64,000 bases of DNA. Source: Ailurus styani. Its lineage: Eukaryota; Chordata; Mammalia; Carnivora; Ailuridae. Shown here in pieces: positions 1-11,639 of the stretch (within the stretch, counting starts at the first letter, position 1; each line of letters starts with the position of its first letter). The notes under the pieces are model-generated. The model saw nothing but the letters and a program-made list of their open reading frames with translations, did no database searches and was not told the origin of the DNA. The translations under genes were made by a program, and so were the position numbers. Location of the stretch: positions 3,067,804 to 3,131,803 of the forward strand of contig LNAC01000065.1 of NCBI GenBank assembly GCA_002007465.1. The letters run 5' to 3'.

Positions 1-379
1 TGATTTTAAGGTGATTTCAAACTCTAAAATTTTATGATTTTATAAAAATCCAAAGGAAAAAAATAAAAGCAAAAACCAAGAGACAAGATGAGAAACTTTG
101 TAACCAACAACATTTTCTATGATTTAGTCTGTTATCAAAGTAAAAATAAAGACAAGTTTGACAGGGCCTAAAATATGATGCCAAGAACTGATTTTATTAA
201 CCAGCACTCCTTTCCTAACGTGACAGTAGTTTCTTCACAAACGCTTGGTTTGGGATTAGAGTGAGATGAAGTTATCCCTGTCTGTGTCAAACCCTCAACC
301 TTCTCAGAAGATAGGAGGAGGCATTCACAAAACTCATTTAACTCCTCAGGACTAGAGAACAACTCATTTTGCTTTCTCA
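1..379. other. Unique sequence, nothing recognised
   Basis: AT-rich sequence with short homopolymer A runs. I see no exon, repeat family or RNA gene. A short minus-strand open frame at 168-362 has no recognisable motif. Confidence 0.5.
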
Positions 380-970
380 GATAACACTAAACATGATGTC
401 TAGCAGCCTCTCTACCATATCCAATACTAAGGTTCCTATTCTGGCTTCTAGGAGACCCATAGGCACCTCAAACTTACTAGCTCTGGGTCTAAACATAGGA
501 TCTTATCCAGAACCCAGATGTTACTCCAGTGTATCTTTTCTTAGCTAAGGCACCAGCTCCCACCCAGAAAACTCGAGGTCATTTTGGTCACATCTCTATC
601 CAGATGTGCTCCTCTCCGTATGTAATCCATCACCAGACTGCCATTTTACCTCTTGAATTGATTTCAGATACATCCACTATCTAATCCAGGCTAACACTAC
701 ATCTCCTTTGAATATGTCTTTGTCTGCTGCAGTGGTGTCCCTATATCCCCTCACTTCCTTCCAATGTGCAGCCAGAATCATTTAAAAACACAAATCTGAC
801 CATTTACGTCCATGGTCAAAACCTTTTCATGACTTCCTAATCGCTCTTAGATTAAATGCCAAAATATTTGTGGGTGGTTGTTCTTTTTCAGATCCATTCT
901 GCATCCTTTTCACCCTGCTCTGTGTCCCATGAGGCTGACTTGAATGGGCTCCCATATTCTCTAGCTTTTG
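380..970 (+). mobile_element. L2 LINE fragment (ORF2 3' region)
   Basis: Old CR1-like LINE2 fragment. It contains the degraded L2 string around 456-478 (cccataggcacctcaaac), a CAG..ATCatttaaaaac motif near 770-790 and a TTTTCATGACTTCCTAAT block near 825-841, in the order expected for the coding end of L2 ORF2. Heavily diverged and not coding. The family call rests on remembered consensus order, not an alignment. Confidence 0.55.
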
Positions 971-1059
971 GTTAGATATAACCAATGCCGGTGAAAGAAC
1001 ATTGGCAGGAGATCAGAGTGGGTGATAAGAGTAAGGTTGTGGCATTTATTTTTTATTAT

Positions 1060-1520
1060 TTCAGTTCCCTCCCTTCAGGGCCTATAGGGGCTCCCATTAT
1101 CCTTAAGTTAAAGGTCACAACTCCATTCATTTGGTCCTATCCACACAGATCTCTTTTTAAGTTCTACCACCACTTCATCCCTTTCCCCTTCAGATAATGG
1201 TGCTCCACTGTTACTAACCTTGGGAAAATGAACCATCCCTTATGGTTTTTCTTTTCCCTGCCCACATTTTTTAAACAGTCCTCAAACATAATTCATTCAA
1301 GGAAACTATTCTGGACCCTCCTGCAAAAGTCAGATCTGTTCAATAGAAGCTTTTATAATGACTATATTTCCTTATAACCATAGAATTAATTAATTAACTG
1401 TGTAATTGTTTAATGTCTGTCTTTCTTGCTTAGATGAGAGTGGGGTCCATTTTGGTCTTAGCAACCCTAAAATCTCTAGAGAACTTACACATAGGTGCTG
1501 AGTAGCTATTTATCAAATAA
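1060..1520 (+). mobile_element. L2 LINE 3' end fragment
   Basis: Probably the continuation of the L2 starting near 380. The stretch 1300-1520 has the L2 tail order: a degraded leucine/proline-coding end, a T-rich middle, then gatgagagtggggtccat (about 1433-1450) matching the L2 'AGAGGGCAGGGA' zone, and a GCTGAGTAGCTATTTATCAAAT-like terminus. Confidence 0.55.
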
Positions 1521-1949
1521 AAGGGATGGTGAGAGTAGAGATGAGAAGAGTTAGGAAGACCAGTGCAGGAATGAGATAGCCCTGGTCAGAGTGACCAGAA
1601 TCATCACAAACCAAGGACTCTCATGCTGCGACTTGGTCTTGCAGTATGGGAGAATAGACTTGACCTGTCACTGTCATAGAGAAGCTGGGGAAGGCATGAC
1701 ATCAAAAAATTGTTTGGCAGGATACACCTTATAAGGATATTATTTGTCAAAGAAGGTATCTTAAATTAAACGCACTTTCAAAATATGAGAGGTTTATATC
1801 CAAAAGAGTAGTCATTTTATTTCTTACTATACACCAGGTCACCACAGTCCATAGCAACTTGGCTGGATTTCACATTCAGGTTACCTCAAGCTATTTTAAA
1901 AGAGGAATGGTAGTTTTTCTTCAAGATGCAAGTCTCAATATATTTTTAG
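1521..1949. other. Unique sequence, nothing recognised
   Basis: Mixed sequence ahead of the first SINE. No motif or family recognised. Confidence 0.45.
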
Positions 1950-1964
1950 AAAAGACACATACTT

Positions 1965-2136
1965 GGGGTGCCTGAGTAGCTCAGTCAATTAAGCATCTGA
2001 TTTTTGCTCTTGATTTTGGCTCAGGTCATGATCTCATGGTTGTGAGATCGAGCCCCTCATGGGGCTCCGTGCTGGGCATGGAGCCAACTTAAGATTGTTT
2101 CTCTCTTTCCCCCTCTGCTCCTCCCCCCACCTAAAA
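1965..2136 (+). mobile_element. SINEC (carnivore tRNA-derived SINE), older copy
   Basis: Starts ggggtgcctgagtagctcag and holds the internal ggctcaggtcatgatctcat block, followed by a CT-rich zone and a short A tail. A perfect 15-bp target-site duplication, aaaagacacatactt, flanks it at 1950-1964 and 2137-2151. The head variant (aattaagcatctga) is the older caniform form rather than the GGGTTAAAGCC form. Confidence 0.93.
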
Positions 2137-2151
2137 AAAAGACACATACTT

Positions 2152-2857
2152 AATTTCTTATTAAGTATTATCTTTTAGTTATCTTTTCACATCAAATAGG
2201 AGATTAAAGTACCTCATCCCAGACTCCTAACAAGTAGAAAAGAGTGGCCACCATTGACTTGGGAGCCTGTGCATGACTCAGGCAAGTCTCTTCTATTAGA
2301 AAGTTGTAAGAATCAAGAGGAGGAAGAACACTCAGAAAAAGCTTCCTAAGGGAGTACAAGGTCAAAGTTAGGAAATCAGTTCATAATGGGGTTGCCAGTT
2401 CAAATGGTAATGGACAAGGCTGAGGCAAAACAAAACAAAAAGATCAAACAAACAAAAAAGTAAGCAAGATGATGATCAAGGAGGAGATGGTGAGGAAGGG
2501 AATGTGTAGTAGACAGAAGGAAAGAAAGAAGAGAGAATTCTAGAGCGAAAATCTAGGAATTTCCTAAAGCTCTTCATGTGGTTCCTTTGCTGTTGGCTTG
2601 GATATCTGAGAGGTCTATTTTAGGCAACAGCAATGTGTTCATTGACCACAACTGGTAAGACCAAGAACGTGCAAAGAGGAACAAGCAAGAGTGGAGAGAG
2701 AGAAGGCAGCAAATGAATCACAGCCTTCAGCTGCTTTATAACCTGAAGCTCCTAGAGATAACTTCTCCTTTGGTGCCTCCCAGGGTAGTTATACCATGGT
2801 GAAGCTCCCCTCCAGAGCATCAGGGATATCCTTACACTAAGCATGACCTTATACAGA
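2152..2857. other. Unique sequence, nothing recognised
   Basis: Purine-rich in places (2420-2540, with GAAAGAAAGAA-type runs). No exon or repeat family recognised. Confidence 0.45.
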
Positions 2858-3020
2858 TACCAGTGCTTCTCCAATTCTAATGTGCAGACCAATCACTGAG
2901 GGATCTTGTTAAAATGGAGAATCAGTAGGTCTGGGGTAGGGCCTATATTCTGAATTCTAATACATCCCCATGTGATATGGATACTTCTGGTCAATGGACC
3001 ACACTTTAAGTAGCAAGGTC
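2858..3020 (+). mobile_element. MER5A-type hAT-Charlie fragment
   Basis: Non-autonomous DNA transposon remnant. It opens with cagtgcttctcc (terminal-repeat-like), has cttgttaaaa, then the diagnostic gaatcagtaggtctggggta at about 2920-2939, and ends near ggaccacactttaa, all in MER5A order. Confidence 0.75.
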
Positions 3021-4539
3021 CTAAATTACATACATGGTAGTAATTTTCCAATAAATGGCACTATCCGAGCATGGCTTCTCTCTTTTATTCTTCACCTACC
3101 ACAGAGGTTGTAACCTTGCTGCTGAGCAGCAATTGAGTGCTTTTAAAATTGTTAAGATAGCTGGCTAACAGTAAAGATTACACATAAAAATTCAGACTGT
3201 GAGCTTCTCTTGTAAAATAAGATCTAGCACTATTAGACCATTGTTCCCTCATAGAAATGATGCATCGGAGCTGAGTGGTGGCTGCCTGTTTCAGATGAAG
3301 TGTACTCTCTTTATCTTGCCACAATCTAAACTACTCTAACATCTAGGTGGCTTCAATCTTTGACACCCCCTGCGTTATCCCTCTTTACATTTGTGTTTGT
3401 GCATTCTGATATACTAGTTTGAACCAAGAGGCACCGCATTTATTAGAAGAGCATCTTGCTTCCTGTAAAGACTTTTCAGTTATCAACACAACTTTTGAAG
3501 AGCTATGCCACTGGCACTGTGGATGGAAACAGTCCACAAAGAACACATTTCCTGTTGCAAGTTGGCCTTACATATTTGCAGATAAGGAAAGAAAAAATGA
3601 ACTGTTGAATATACAATAGCAAGGTTAGTAGGTCTGTGCTTCACAATGTGGATGCAACATTCTCAAGTGTTAAGAATTAAAGTAGCTAGTCATGTTCAAT
3701 GATGACTAAAGGATCCATGATAGCGATGGAAATTTCAAACCACAGAAATTGAAGATCAAATAGGTTATGGTGTGTTAAACAGGAGAGAAACAAGTGACTG
3801 AAGTTAAGGGGGAGAAAAAAGATAGTGTAACCCACCTAAGCCATTTGTTAGGAACTGGCAAGTTTATAAGCCTCTGACTTGAAAACATTAAGAACAAAAA
3901 CAGACATTCAGAAAAACCAACATAAAGCCGAAATAACTCCTTTTTCTTCATGCAATCTTTGGATATGCGAGCTCGCCTACTGGTTTGATTTGCACTGTTT
4001 ACTTACATTTTCCTACTCTTACATATTTCTCTCCCCCACTCATAAAATTTCAAGAAACTCAGGGTAAAATGTTTCTCTTGCATATTTTTTCATATTTTTG
4101 TTGAAATAGTATCCAGAACACCAACAAAGTCTTTGCAGAGTGAACATTTCTTGCCCTTGCAATGGAACCAAGGTTTGAATGAAAAGTGCGGGCAGCAACA
4201 TACCAGCACAACTGGTACACAACCAGTCACAACTGAGACTGATCAGTCTCTGTCATGTCCCTGATCTAACAGCACCTCTTATCTGGAGCTGAATCCCTTG
4301 TGGAGTGAAATGCCCCAATCACAAACCACCTGGACAGGCAGGTTCTGCTACTGCCCTTCATCCCTTCATAGCACCCTGACAGGTACAGGCCTAGGTCTGC
4401 AGCAGCTCACCTGGATCAGCCCACCCAGATGGTATCTCATGGACTGAAAATTTCCTTTCCCTCAATCCTTTTATCAAAAATTATTAATTATGAATTCCAT
4501 TCCCTTAGGACCTGGCTTTCTGAGTTTCAAAGTGACAAC
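3021..4539. other. Unique sequence, nothing recognised
   Basis: No repeat family recognised. Short open frames at 3419-3619, 3879-4067 and 4040-4222 show no domain and no convincing splice context. A 16-bp perfect palindrome, gagactgatcagtctc, lies at 4235-4250; one such palindrome is expected by chance in a window this size. Confidence 0.45.
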
Positions 4540-4745
4540 TGAATATAGAGTAAAGAGCATTTACAGTCAGAAATTCTGGGTTCAACTGCAAACAGTGCTA
4601 TTTAGTAGCTGTTTAATAGGATAACTTAGTGCCTCAGAATTTCAGTCTCTTCCTCTGTGCAAAGAAGATAGCAATACTGACCTGGAGAGCTATTAGGCTA
4701 ACACATAGTAGGTAGCTCAAAAAATGGCTGTTGAATCTTAATCAG
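4540..4745 (+). mobile_element. MIR SINE (ancient tRNA-derived)
   Basis: Order matches the MIR consensus: ttctgggttcaactgc, then tagtagctgtttaat, then cctcagaatttcagtctctt, then aacacatagtaggtagctca. Heavily diverged, consistent with an age before placental radiation. Confidence 0.75.
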
Positions 4746-5469
4746 ATTTTTAACATTCATACTAACATGTTCATGGGCATTAACACTGTTCTTTCAGTTT
4801 ACATTTGTTTCCTTATGGAGTACAACTCACAATTACTGAGAGGCTCTAACTGTGGGAATTTGTATTCCATGGCAGATAAAGAGCTCAGACTTCCCTCATG
4901 CAGACAGGTGACTTACCATTTTCTATTCTACAAGATCTTTGGGGCAAGACTTGTAGCTCCCTCAAGGTCCCTCCACTCCTATGGAGAGACATCTGGACTA
5001 CAGCAGCCCATGGGTGCCAAATCCACGGCATGATGCTTAACGATAAAGTGAATTGTAAATGTAAACCATTTTCACTTGGGCAAACTGTCTCCTTTTCTTG
5101 TATCTTTAATAAAAATACAGATGAAGACTGCAATCACAACATATTCTTTAGCTTTCAAGTAAGCCCTTTCAGGAATAGGAATTAGGTTTTTTTTTTTTTA
5201 AATAGAGCTTTGGATCTTCAGCTTTTAATTACCATGGCTTCAATTAATCTAGTCATTTTTTTATTCTAGCATTTCTTTGTTTTTTCAAACAGGAAGATGG
5301 TAAGAGTCTTAACAGTGTGGAAGATGATGGTCTGGAAAAATACCAGAGTGTATATTTTTATCCGAAAATAAAATACATGCAAACATGTGTGTGATGTTCC
5401 TTGGTCAAAAACATGTAGGGCCAATAAAATCACATCCTGTTACCTGCTGTTGTCTTTGAGTGGAATACC
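4746..5469. other. Unique sequence, nothing recognised
   Basis: Overlapping short frames on both strands between 4731 and 5185 are not supported by motifs. An AT-rich T run lies near 5188-5199. Confidence 0.45.
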
Positions 5470-5815
5470 TTTTGCCTCTACCACTCTCACCTTTTAATAT
5501 CCATCTGAAATGGTACTATTCAGCCTTCAAGTCTCAGTTCAGGGTCTGCTGTCTTTGGGAAGCTATTTCAACCTGCTCACTGTTTACCCTGGATCTTCCA
5601 AGACAGTAGTAGGTATTCAATCCTTCCTTCTCTTGTCCATGATTCCATGGTAGATATAGTTTGTTGTCTTGTAACATTTGTTTACTTGCTATAACTAAGT
5701 TGTGGGTGCCCTAGGGCAGGTACCATATGTTATTCTTCTTATCTTCAATACCTAGCTCAGTGCCTGGAATTTAAAGGTGCTGAACAATTACTTGTTGAAA
5801 ATATTTATGATAAAT
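5470..5815 (+). mobile_element. L2 LINE 3' end
   Basis: Shows the L2 terminal series: cttcaagtctcagttcaggg (like CTTCAGGTCTCTGCTCAAAT), gggaagctatttca, then gtgggtgccctagggcaggt, cctagctcagtgcctggaat and a GTTGAA-type terminus near 5800. Confidence 0.8.
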
Positions 5816-6213
5816 GAAAAAAAAAACCCCAATACTGTGGTAGTTGTGTTGAATTATCCCCAATCCCATTCCTGTGTAGGCCCTCTTCTCATCCTGGACT
5901 GTCACCCTCCATTTTTCACTCAACACATATGTATGTAGGTTGAACATGGTAATATTTTTGAAGGCCAGCTTTTTGGTCAGAGAATCAGAGGCCCTCCCAC
6001 ATCAACACTCCTTGAAGAATCCTCTTGAAAAACTGCTTCTACTATTGATCCTACTACTGAGTACATCCCTAATAATTATTCAATTAAATAACTAATCTAC
6101 TTTTTCTCTCATACTTGGCTGTAATTCCTAACCCTAAGAGCTGGCAGCATTTTTCAAAAAGCTTCCAAATGAATGTTCTAAATTAAGCCCAATTGATATT
6201 TGTGAAGATTTTG

Positions 6214-6215
<2 letters not shown>
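5816..6215. other. Unique sequence, nothing recognised
   Basis: Short A run at 5818-5826, then mixed sequence with no recognised family. Confidence 0.45.

Positions 6216-6216
<1 letters not shown>

Positions 6217-6258
<42 letters not shown>
6217..6258 (+). repeat. (CA)n microsatellite, about 21 units
   Basis: Uninterrupted CA dinucleotides. Long pure CA tracts are usually polymorphic in length. A minus-strand open frame running through it (poly Val-Cys) is an artefact of the repeat. Confidence 0.97.
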
Positions 6259-6264
<6 letters not shown>

Positions 6265-7020
6265 TGCCATGCTTGGGTTCTTTACTGGAATTCTGAGGCA
6301 AATATTCCAAGAGTTCTATCCATGGAACTATATGCATGACAAATAATTTGAAGAAAAAAAAAAAAGACAGATTTCTACCAAGCCCAGAGTTTTTCTTTAC
6401 AGCTCTTTTCCTGGCTATCAAAGTCAGGACTCACTGTGAGGCTGGAGGCCACCTGAGGAGGACACATTTGGACCTCACTTGCTGAGGAAAGAACAAATGA
6501 GCAGGTACAGAGTTCTACTTTTTAAATTCAACACGACGTAAAGAGATGTCAGGAAAGCAGGTTCTCCTACCAGTAAAAGCCTCCTCAAAATGCCTCCTAG
6601 GCCTACAGGTGTCCTGACACACCCTTTATAACTGCAAAGAGCCAGCATTCCTTTCCACTTCCACCTTCCATGGCTTCCAACAGTCACTCAGCTTCCTGCT
6701 ACTTTCTACCCTCTGTCCACATATCCAGGAACATATGTAGCCTTGAACAGAAAAATAGGCAAAGTGTTGAAAAGTACCTTCTTAGATTCTTATGTTCAAA
6801 TCTCTTTTCTAGGTTCAGTTCAGAAAGGCAAAAGAATGGATAAATAAAAATGTTGGCTGTCTAGGTAGAGGAAAGACCAATTTAATATTTTGAAGCTATA
6901 ACACGTGTATAGTTCAATCCTTCGGTATTTTCCTTAAGCCTTATCTTAATTAAAAGAACAAAGTCCAGGCCATCAGATACAATTTTTGTACCCTAAAAAG
7001 TTTCCAAACAATGCCTTTTA
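6259..7020. other. Unique sequence, nothing recognised
   Basis: A-rich run near 6353-6365. No family or exon recognised. Confidence 0.45.
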
Positions 7021-7032
7021 AAATGTCCCTTA

Positions 7033-7254
7033 GGCGCCTTTTGTTGGTTGAGCGTCTGCCTTCAGCTCAGGTCATGATCCCAGAGTCCAGGGAAGGATCA
7101 AGTGGCATATCAGGCTCCCTGCTCCACGGGGAGTCTGCTTCTCCCTCTGCCTCTCGCCTGCACCCCGCTTGTTCTCTTTCTCACGCTCTCTCTCTCTCTC
7201 TCGCTTTCTCTCTCTCAAATAAATAAAATCTTAAAATAAAATAAAATAAAATAT
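7033..7254 (+). mobile_element. SINEC, older caniform subfamily
   Basis: Head taggcgccttttgttggttg, body cagctcaggtcatgatccca, then a long CT microsatellite (about 7188-7216) and an AAATAAAATC..(AAAAT)n tail. Near-perfect 12-bp target duplications, aaatgTccctta at 7021-7032 and aaatgCccctta at 7255-7266, differ at one base. Confidence 0.93.
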
Positions 7255-7266
7255 AAATGCCCCTTA

Positions 7267-7660
7267 TATCTCCTACCTACTGAAATCACATGTGACATCC
7301 TCAGAGCATGCGGGAGAGAGTTCTATGAAAAGACCAAGTCAGAAACTTGACCTGTGGGCAGTCAGAAGGAGGAAAAATGCTGGAGACTTCCATTTCTTAG
7401 GCCTTTTTGTGGCATGGTATAAAGAAACACTTAGATGTGATAAGTTTCCACTCTCTAAACCTGGAGATGCCTTGAAGGTTTCAGGGAGGGAACCTCTGGA
7501 AAAGAGGTAATTAATAAAAGGAGAGCAGAGGGGAAGAGCTAGAGGTATGGCACAATAATCCATCCTGGCTACCAGGGAGGGAAACTATTACATGGACCAG
7601 GGAGGTGAGTAACTTCCCCATAAGATTATTCCCCTAACTTCCTCCCAGAATTTAAATAAA
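7267..7660. other. Unique sequence, nothing recognised
   Basis: Overlapping opposed frames at 7292-7510 and 7339-7563 show no domain. Confidence 0.45.
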
Positions 7661-7667
7661 AACTTGA

Positions 7668-7840
7668 GGGGCACCTGAGTGGCTCAGTTGGTTAAGCATC
7701 TAATTCTTGATTTCGGCTCAGGTCATTATGTCAGGGTTGTGAGAACAAGCCAGAGTTGGGCTCCATGCTGAGTGGAGGTTCGCTTCACCCTCTGCCCTCC
7801 CTCTGCAAAAATAAAAATAAAACTAAGAATAAAATAAAAA
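7668..7840 (+). mobile_element. SINEC, older copy
   Basis: Head ggggcacctgagtggctcag, body ggctcaggtcattatgtcag, short CT zone and an (AAAAT)n tail ending around 7840. The flanking target duplication is blurred (aaataaaaacttga before, aaataaaaatgagt after), so the ends are approximate. Confidence 0.9.
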
Positions 7841-8629
7841 TGAGTATAACCCTTATCCCATATCATCAGTTCTCGCTAGTGTTAACACTGCCTATTCTTT
7901 CTGTACAACTTTCAAACTGTAATCTTCTAACAATAGTTTGATGATTATTCTCCACTCAGTCCTCTCTAAGTCACCCCAACAGTCTGATTGAGCTCTGGTA
8001 CCCCTCGAGATAAACAAACCCAACAACATATAAATCTGCTCTGAGTTTCAGCATCTGCATTCTTTAGGTGATAAAAATAATATGGCTTCCTGGGTATGTG
8101 ATTGATGGAACAAAGTGTTTTTAGAAATCAACAGACCAATAAGCAGGAAAAACACAAAACAAAACTGTGTTCCTTAAAAGCAAGTTCAGGACAAACATTT
8201 GATCAACTTCTACACACATAGAGTTAGATACTAAAGCTCTCAAACCAGGTGTTGTCGGTAGAGGGTACCCAAATCTGCCATTGCCTCATGTTTAAGTCCA
8301 TCAGGAGGCCAAGATGGTGAGGGATGGGATCTCTACATCTGGTATACAAGTGTCTAGGGATTTGAAATGATTTTCATATTTTTCATGTTAATCCAAAGGA
8401 TGAAACATTTTCTAGTGAGGAGGCTCAGCTAATAGGTTGGTTGCACTATGGAAATGTATATTTCAATGACATTTTCAGCACTCTCAGAGTGTTGACTCTA
8501 CTGAATTCAACACACAGGAAATGTATTTCCTGACAAGTTGACATTTCTTAACTATGCACCTTTTATAACATGAAGAATTTGAAGTACGGTCAGTAGATTA
8601 ATTATCAGAGAAGGCAAGCCATCAAACAC
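7841..8629. other. Unique sequence, nothing recognised
   Basis: AT-rich, no recognised family or exon. Confidence 0.45.
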
Positions 8630-8790
8630 TTCGCCATTCCAACCACCAGCCCAAGTGTGTACTGTTCTAGGACCATCTGTATCACCTAGGGGTGTATTAG
8701 AAATGCAGAATCTCAGGCCCCACCTCAGACTTAATGACTCAGAATCTGAATTTTAACAAAATTTCCAGGTGAATAGAGTTTCAGAAGTTA
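8630..8790 (-). mobile_element. MER5A-type hAT-Charlie fragment
   Basis: Reverse orientation of MER5A: atcacctaggggtgtattag, then aaatgcagaatctcaggccc, then caccTcagactTaatGactc and aacaaaatttccaggtga. Terminal repeats are eroded. Confidence 0.8.
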
Positions 8791-9717
8791 ACTTTAAGAA
8801 GCACTGTCTACTGAATAAAAATAAAGGACCCCAATGGTCAGAGATGCCAGAACAATGTTTAGATAATTGCCTAATTATTCATTTGACTTTTAGAGATGGA
8901 ATTTTTGCCATTGCTGGAATTGAAAACCATTGTGGAGATCTCTTTTTCCATGTCTTCACTTCCTATTTCACTCCTTGCTTGGACGACTTGTAACTTTCTG
9001 AAAATTTAACTTTGTAGAAAGCCATCTTTGGGTGAAGGAGGCTGGCCAAAGGGGAGATGATGGACAGTTGAGGATAGTCTCTTGTAGCTAATTCCAGGCT
9101 AGAAAACAGCAATTAATATATTTTTCAAAACTGAACCAAAAAAAATAGCTCCTTCAAATTATTTCAAATTATGTAAATAGACTAAAAACTTCATTGATTG
9201 CTTCTGATGAGAAGAGCCTAATATACAAAGCATTTTAAAAATTAACTTTTATGAAAATGTATTTGGTGAAGTCAGACATTTTACCTACCACAGAGTAATT
9301 AAAGACTACCACACCAGTAGCATTCCTAGGGACTAGAGCATTCACTGTTCACAAGTAAAATATACAGGTACAATGAAAAAAAGGCCTTTTGAGGTCAGAT
9401 GGTTCAAGCTCCTTGTGTTATAGGTTGGAAAACCAAGACAGTTAGAAATAGATTACATAAAAAATAGCCCATGCCTTTTTATTGCTGAATCCAGTTCTCC
9501 TCCCATCCCAGGGAAATGGTGCCTGAACTCCCATATTTGAACTTCATACTTGAGCATATCATTATTTTGCTATTAAATTTCTTCAGTGTTTATTTTTTCC
9601 CTCTCCTACTATTGTATAAAGGCTTTGAAGGCAGGAGATGTGGTTTGTCCTTTATTCTGCCTAAGCTTAGGTTGCTTATGTTGAGGACGAGGGTGACTTA
9701 CTGCACAGGGGCACTAA
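8791..9717. other. Unique sequence, possible weak L2 at 9480-9680
   Basis: The stretch near 9600-9660 (aaggctttgaaggcaggaga) resembles an L2 tail in sense orientation but is too diverged for a firm call. Nothing else is recognised. Confidence 0.35.
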
Positions 9718-9870
9718 GGAAACTTTGGGAATGATGGGAATACACTCTGTATCAACTGAGATAGTGTTTAAATGGTGCATATATCTGTTAAAACTCACCT
9801 AACTGCAGACTTAAAATGGGTGCTTTTTATTCTATGAGAATTATACTTTGATATAATCCATTTTAACAGG
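9718..9870 (+). mobile_element. L1M 3' UTR fragment
   Basis: Ancient L1 end. It has actttgggaatgatgggaa, then cttaaaatgggtgctttttat and gagaattatactttgatata, matching the order of the L1M terminus just before the A tail. Confidence 0.65.
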
Positions 9871-10756
9871 TAAATAAAATAATTATCATCACACATATTG
9901 TTAATTTTTTGTCTCCTAACACATCATTAGATTTATGCTTGCCCCTGAACATTCCAGATATAGTCTATGACACATCTCTTCAGTGGATAATATTTGCCCA
10001 TGAATAAGCTATATAATATAAACATGTCCAGATAAGAGGCATGGAGAGATGCATGTACATTTTGTGGCCAGAGTTTTAAAAAGTATTGACCCAGTTAATT
10101 AAATAATGTCTTCATAGACTAGAAAAAAATCCATCTCCTTTTTAAAATGCCTGAGGGAAATACTCTAGGAGGATATGGCTGATTGGAAATATAGTAACAA
10201 GGATCATAGTTATCTTTCTTTAGTTCTCAAGGAATCCATCATTGCAAAAGCACACAGCATAAAGTTTAAAGGACTCATTCTAGTGCCTCTAAGATTGGAT
10301 TTACTGCTTCGGTGGGATGTCTTAATAATCACTTGAGGATTGAGATGAATCATAAAAATTCTGAACATTAGAGATCCCTACCCCTACAAAAAATCATGAG
10401 TAATTGGAAAAAACCAAAATGAATAGTAAGAAAAGAAGCTGCCTTCCTAATTATAGGGTAAACAAATGATACAGGCCTAGAGTTTTAACATAACAAAGGA
10501 GAAACAAACTTTAATTAACAGTGCCTGGCACATAGCAGATATTAAATAAATGTTTGTTGACTGGTAAGTAGAAATAAAAAGAAGTTTCTGAGTACTTTGA
10601 GAAAAGGCTACAACTGTCTAAAATCTTATCATTATTTCTAACCAAGGTAGCTCAAGTATAAGATTACATTTCCAAACGTAAACAGTGAACAATAAAGAAA
10701 ATATGGATTATTAAATACTTTCTCTAAAAATACTTTACTTGGGTCATCAGTGAAAC
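9871..10756. other. Unique sequence with one short MIR/L2 tail
   Basis: The stretch 10515-10562 (cagtgcctggcacatagcag then aataaatgtttgttga) is a MIR or L2 terminal scrap in + orientation. The rest is AT-rich and unrecognised. Confidence 0.4.
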
Positions 10757-10770
10757 CATTGTTATCTTTT

Positions 10771-10935
10771 ATTTTTTAATTTTATTTATTTATTTTAAAG
10801 ATTTTATTTATTTATTTGACAGAGAGAGAGAGATTACAAGTAGGCAGAGAGGCAGACAGAGAGAGAGGAGGACGCTGAGATCATGACCTGAGCTGAAGGC
10901 AGAGGCTTTAACGCACTGAGCCACCCAGGTGCCCT
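10771..10935 (-). mobile_element. SINEC, minus strand
   Basis: Read on the minus strand: head ggcacctgggtggctcagtg, cagctcaggtcatgatctca, CT zone and a TTTAAAATAAATAAA tail. Target duplications cattgttatctttt (10757-10770) and cactgttatctttt (10936-10949) differ at one base. It sits directly against the poly-T of the next L1 tail. Confidence 0.93.
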
Positions 10936-10940
10936 CACTG

Positions 10941-11160
10941 TTATCTTTTTTTTTATTTGCCCCAGGGGTACAGGTCTGTGAATCATCAGGCTTACACCTT
11001 TCACAGCACTCACCAAAGCACAAACCCTCCCCAATGTCCCTAACCCATCCACCCTATCCCTACCCTCCCACCCCCCAGTAACCCTCAGCTTGTTTTGTGA
11101 GATTAGGAGTCTCTTATGGTTTGTCTCCTTCCCCATGCATCTTGTTTCATTATCACATGA
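10941..11160 (-). mobile_element. Carnivore L1 3' UTR, 5'-truncated
   Basis: Contains caggggtacaggtctgtga, acagcactcaccaaagca and cttgttttgtgagattagga, the antisense of the caniform L1 3' UTR. The poly-T at its left is the L1 A tail in reverse. The flanking ttatctttt at 10941-10949 and 11161-11169 is the likely target duplication. It is a dead-on-arrival insertion of about 220 bp. Confidence 0.85.
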
Positions 11161-11169
11161 TTATCTTTT

Positions 11170-11639
11170 AAAAACCAACTCAAATGACCTGATGTGTTGT
11201 GCGATTTAAGTGAAAAACATTTGAATTATAAACATTTAGAATTAAAATATATCCCTATCTACATGGCATTAGTCTATGAGGATGAAAAATTTCCTGACCA
11301 CTCTTTAGACTTGACACTTATTTCCCTCAGTATTATTAGATTACTCTTCAGTGAATCATATTCTATTTATTACCAAAGGAAAAGGTTTCTGCTTCTATCC
11401 TGCCAGAAGTGTATGGCTAGCAGGGTTCAACTTTGACAACAAAGTGCATCTTGGCTTCATATATTTATAGTAAAGAAAAAAAGACAGCAGAGTAAATAAA
11501 ACATATTAACTTACTGAGTCCTTTCCCTTCATAGATAAACTGCTTTTGACAATGATCCTCTTGGACTATCACTTTTACTTGACACTACGAAGGCTGTTAC
11601 TATTGCATTATTTGTCAACAGATTCAATTATTTAGCAAA
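11170..11639. other. Unique sequence, nothing recognised
   Basis: AT-rich. The plus-strand open frame at 11194-11436 has no recognisable domain. Confidence 0.45.

Noticed and set aside
4235..4250. Perfect 16-bp palindrome gagactgatcagtctc
   Set aside because: About one such palindrome is expected by chance in 64 kb, and no partner site or context was found.
6134..6421. Minus-strand frame with a Val-Cys repeat run
   Set aside because: Produced by the (CA)n microsatellite at 6217-6258.
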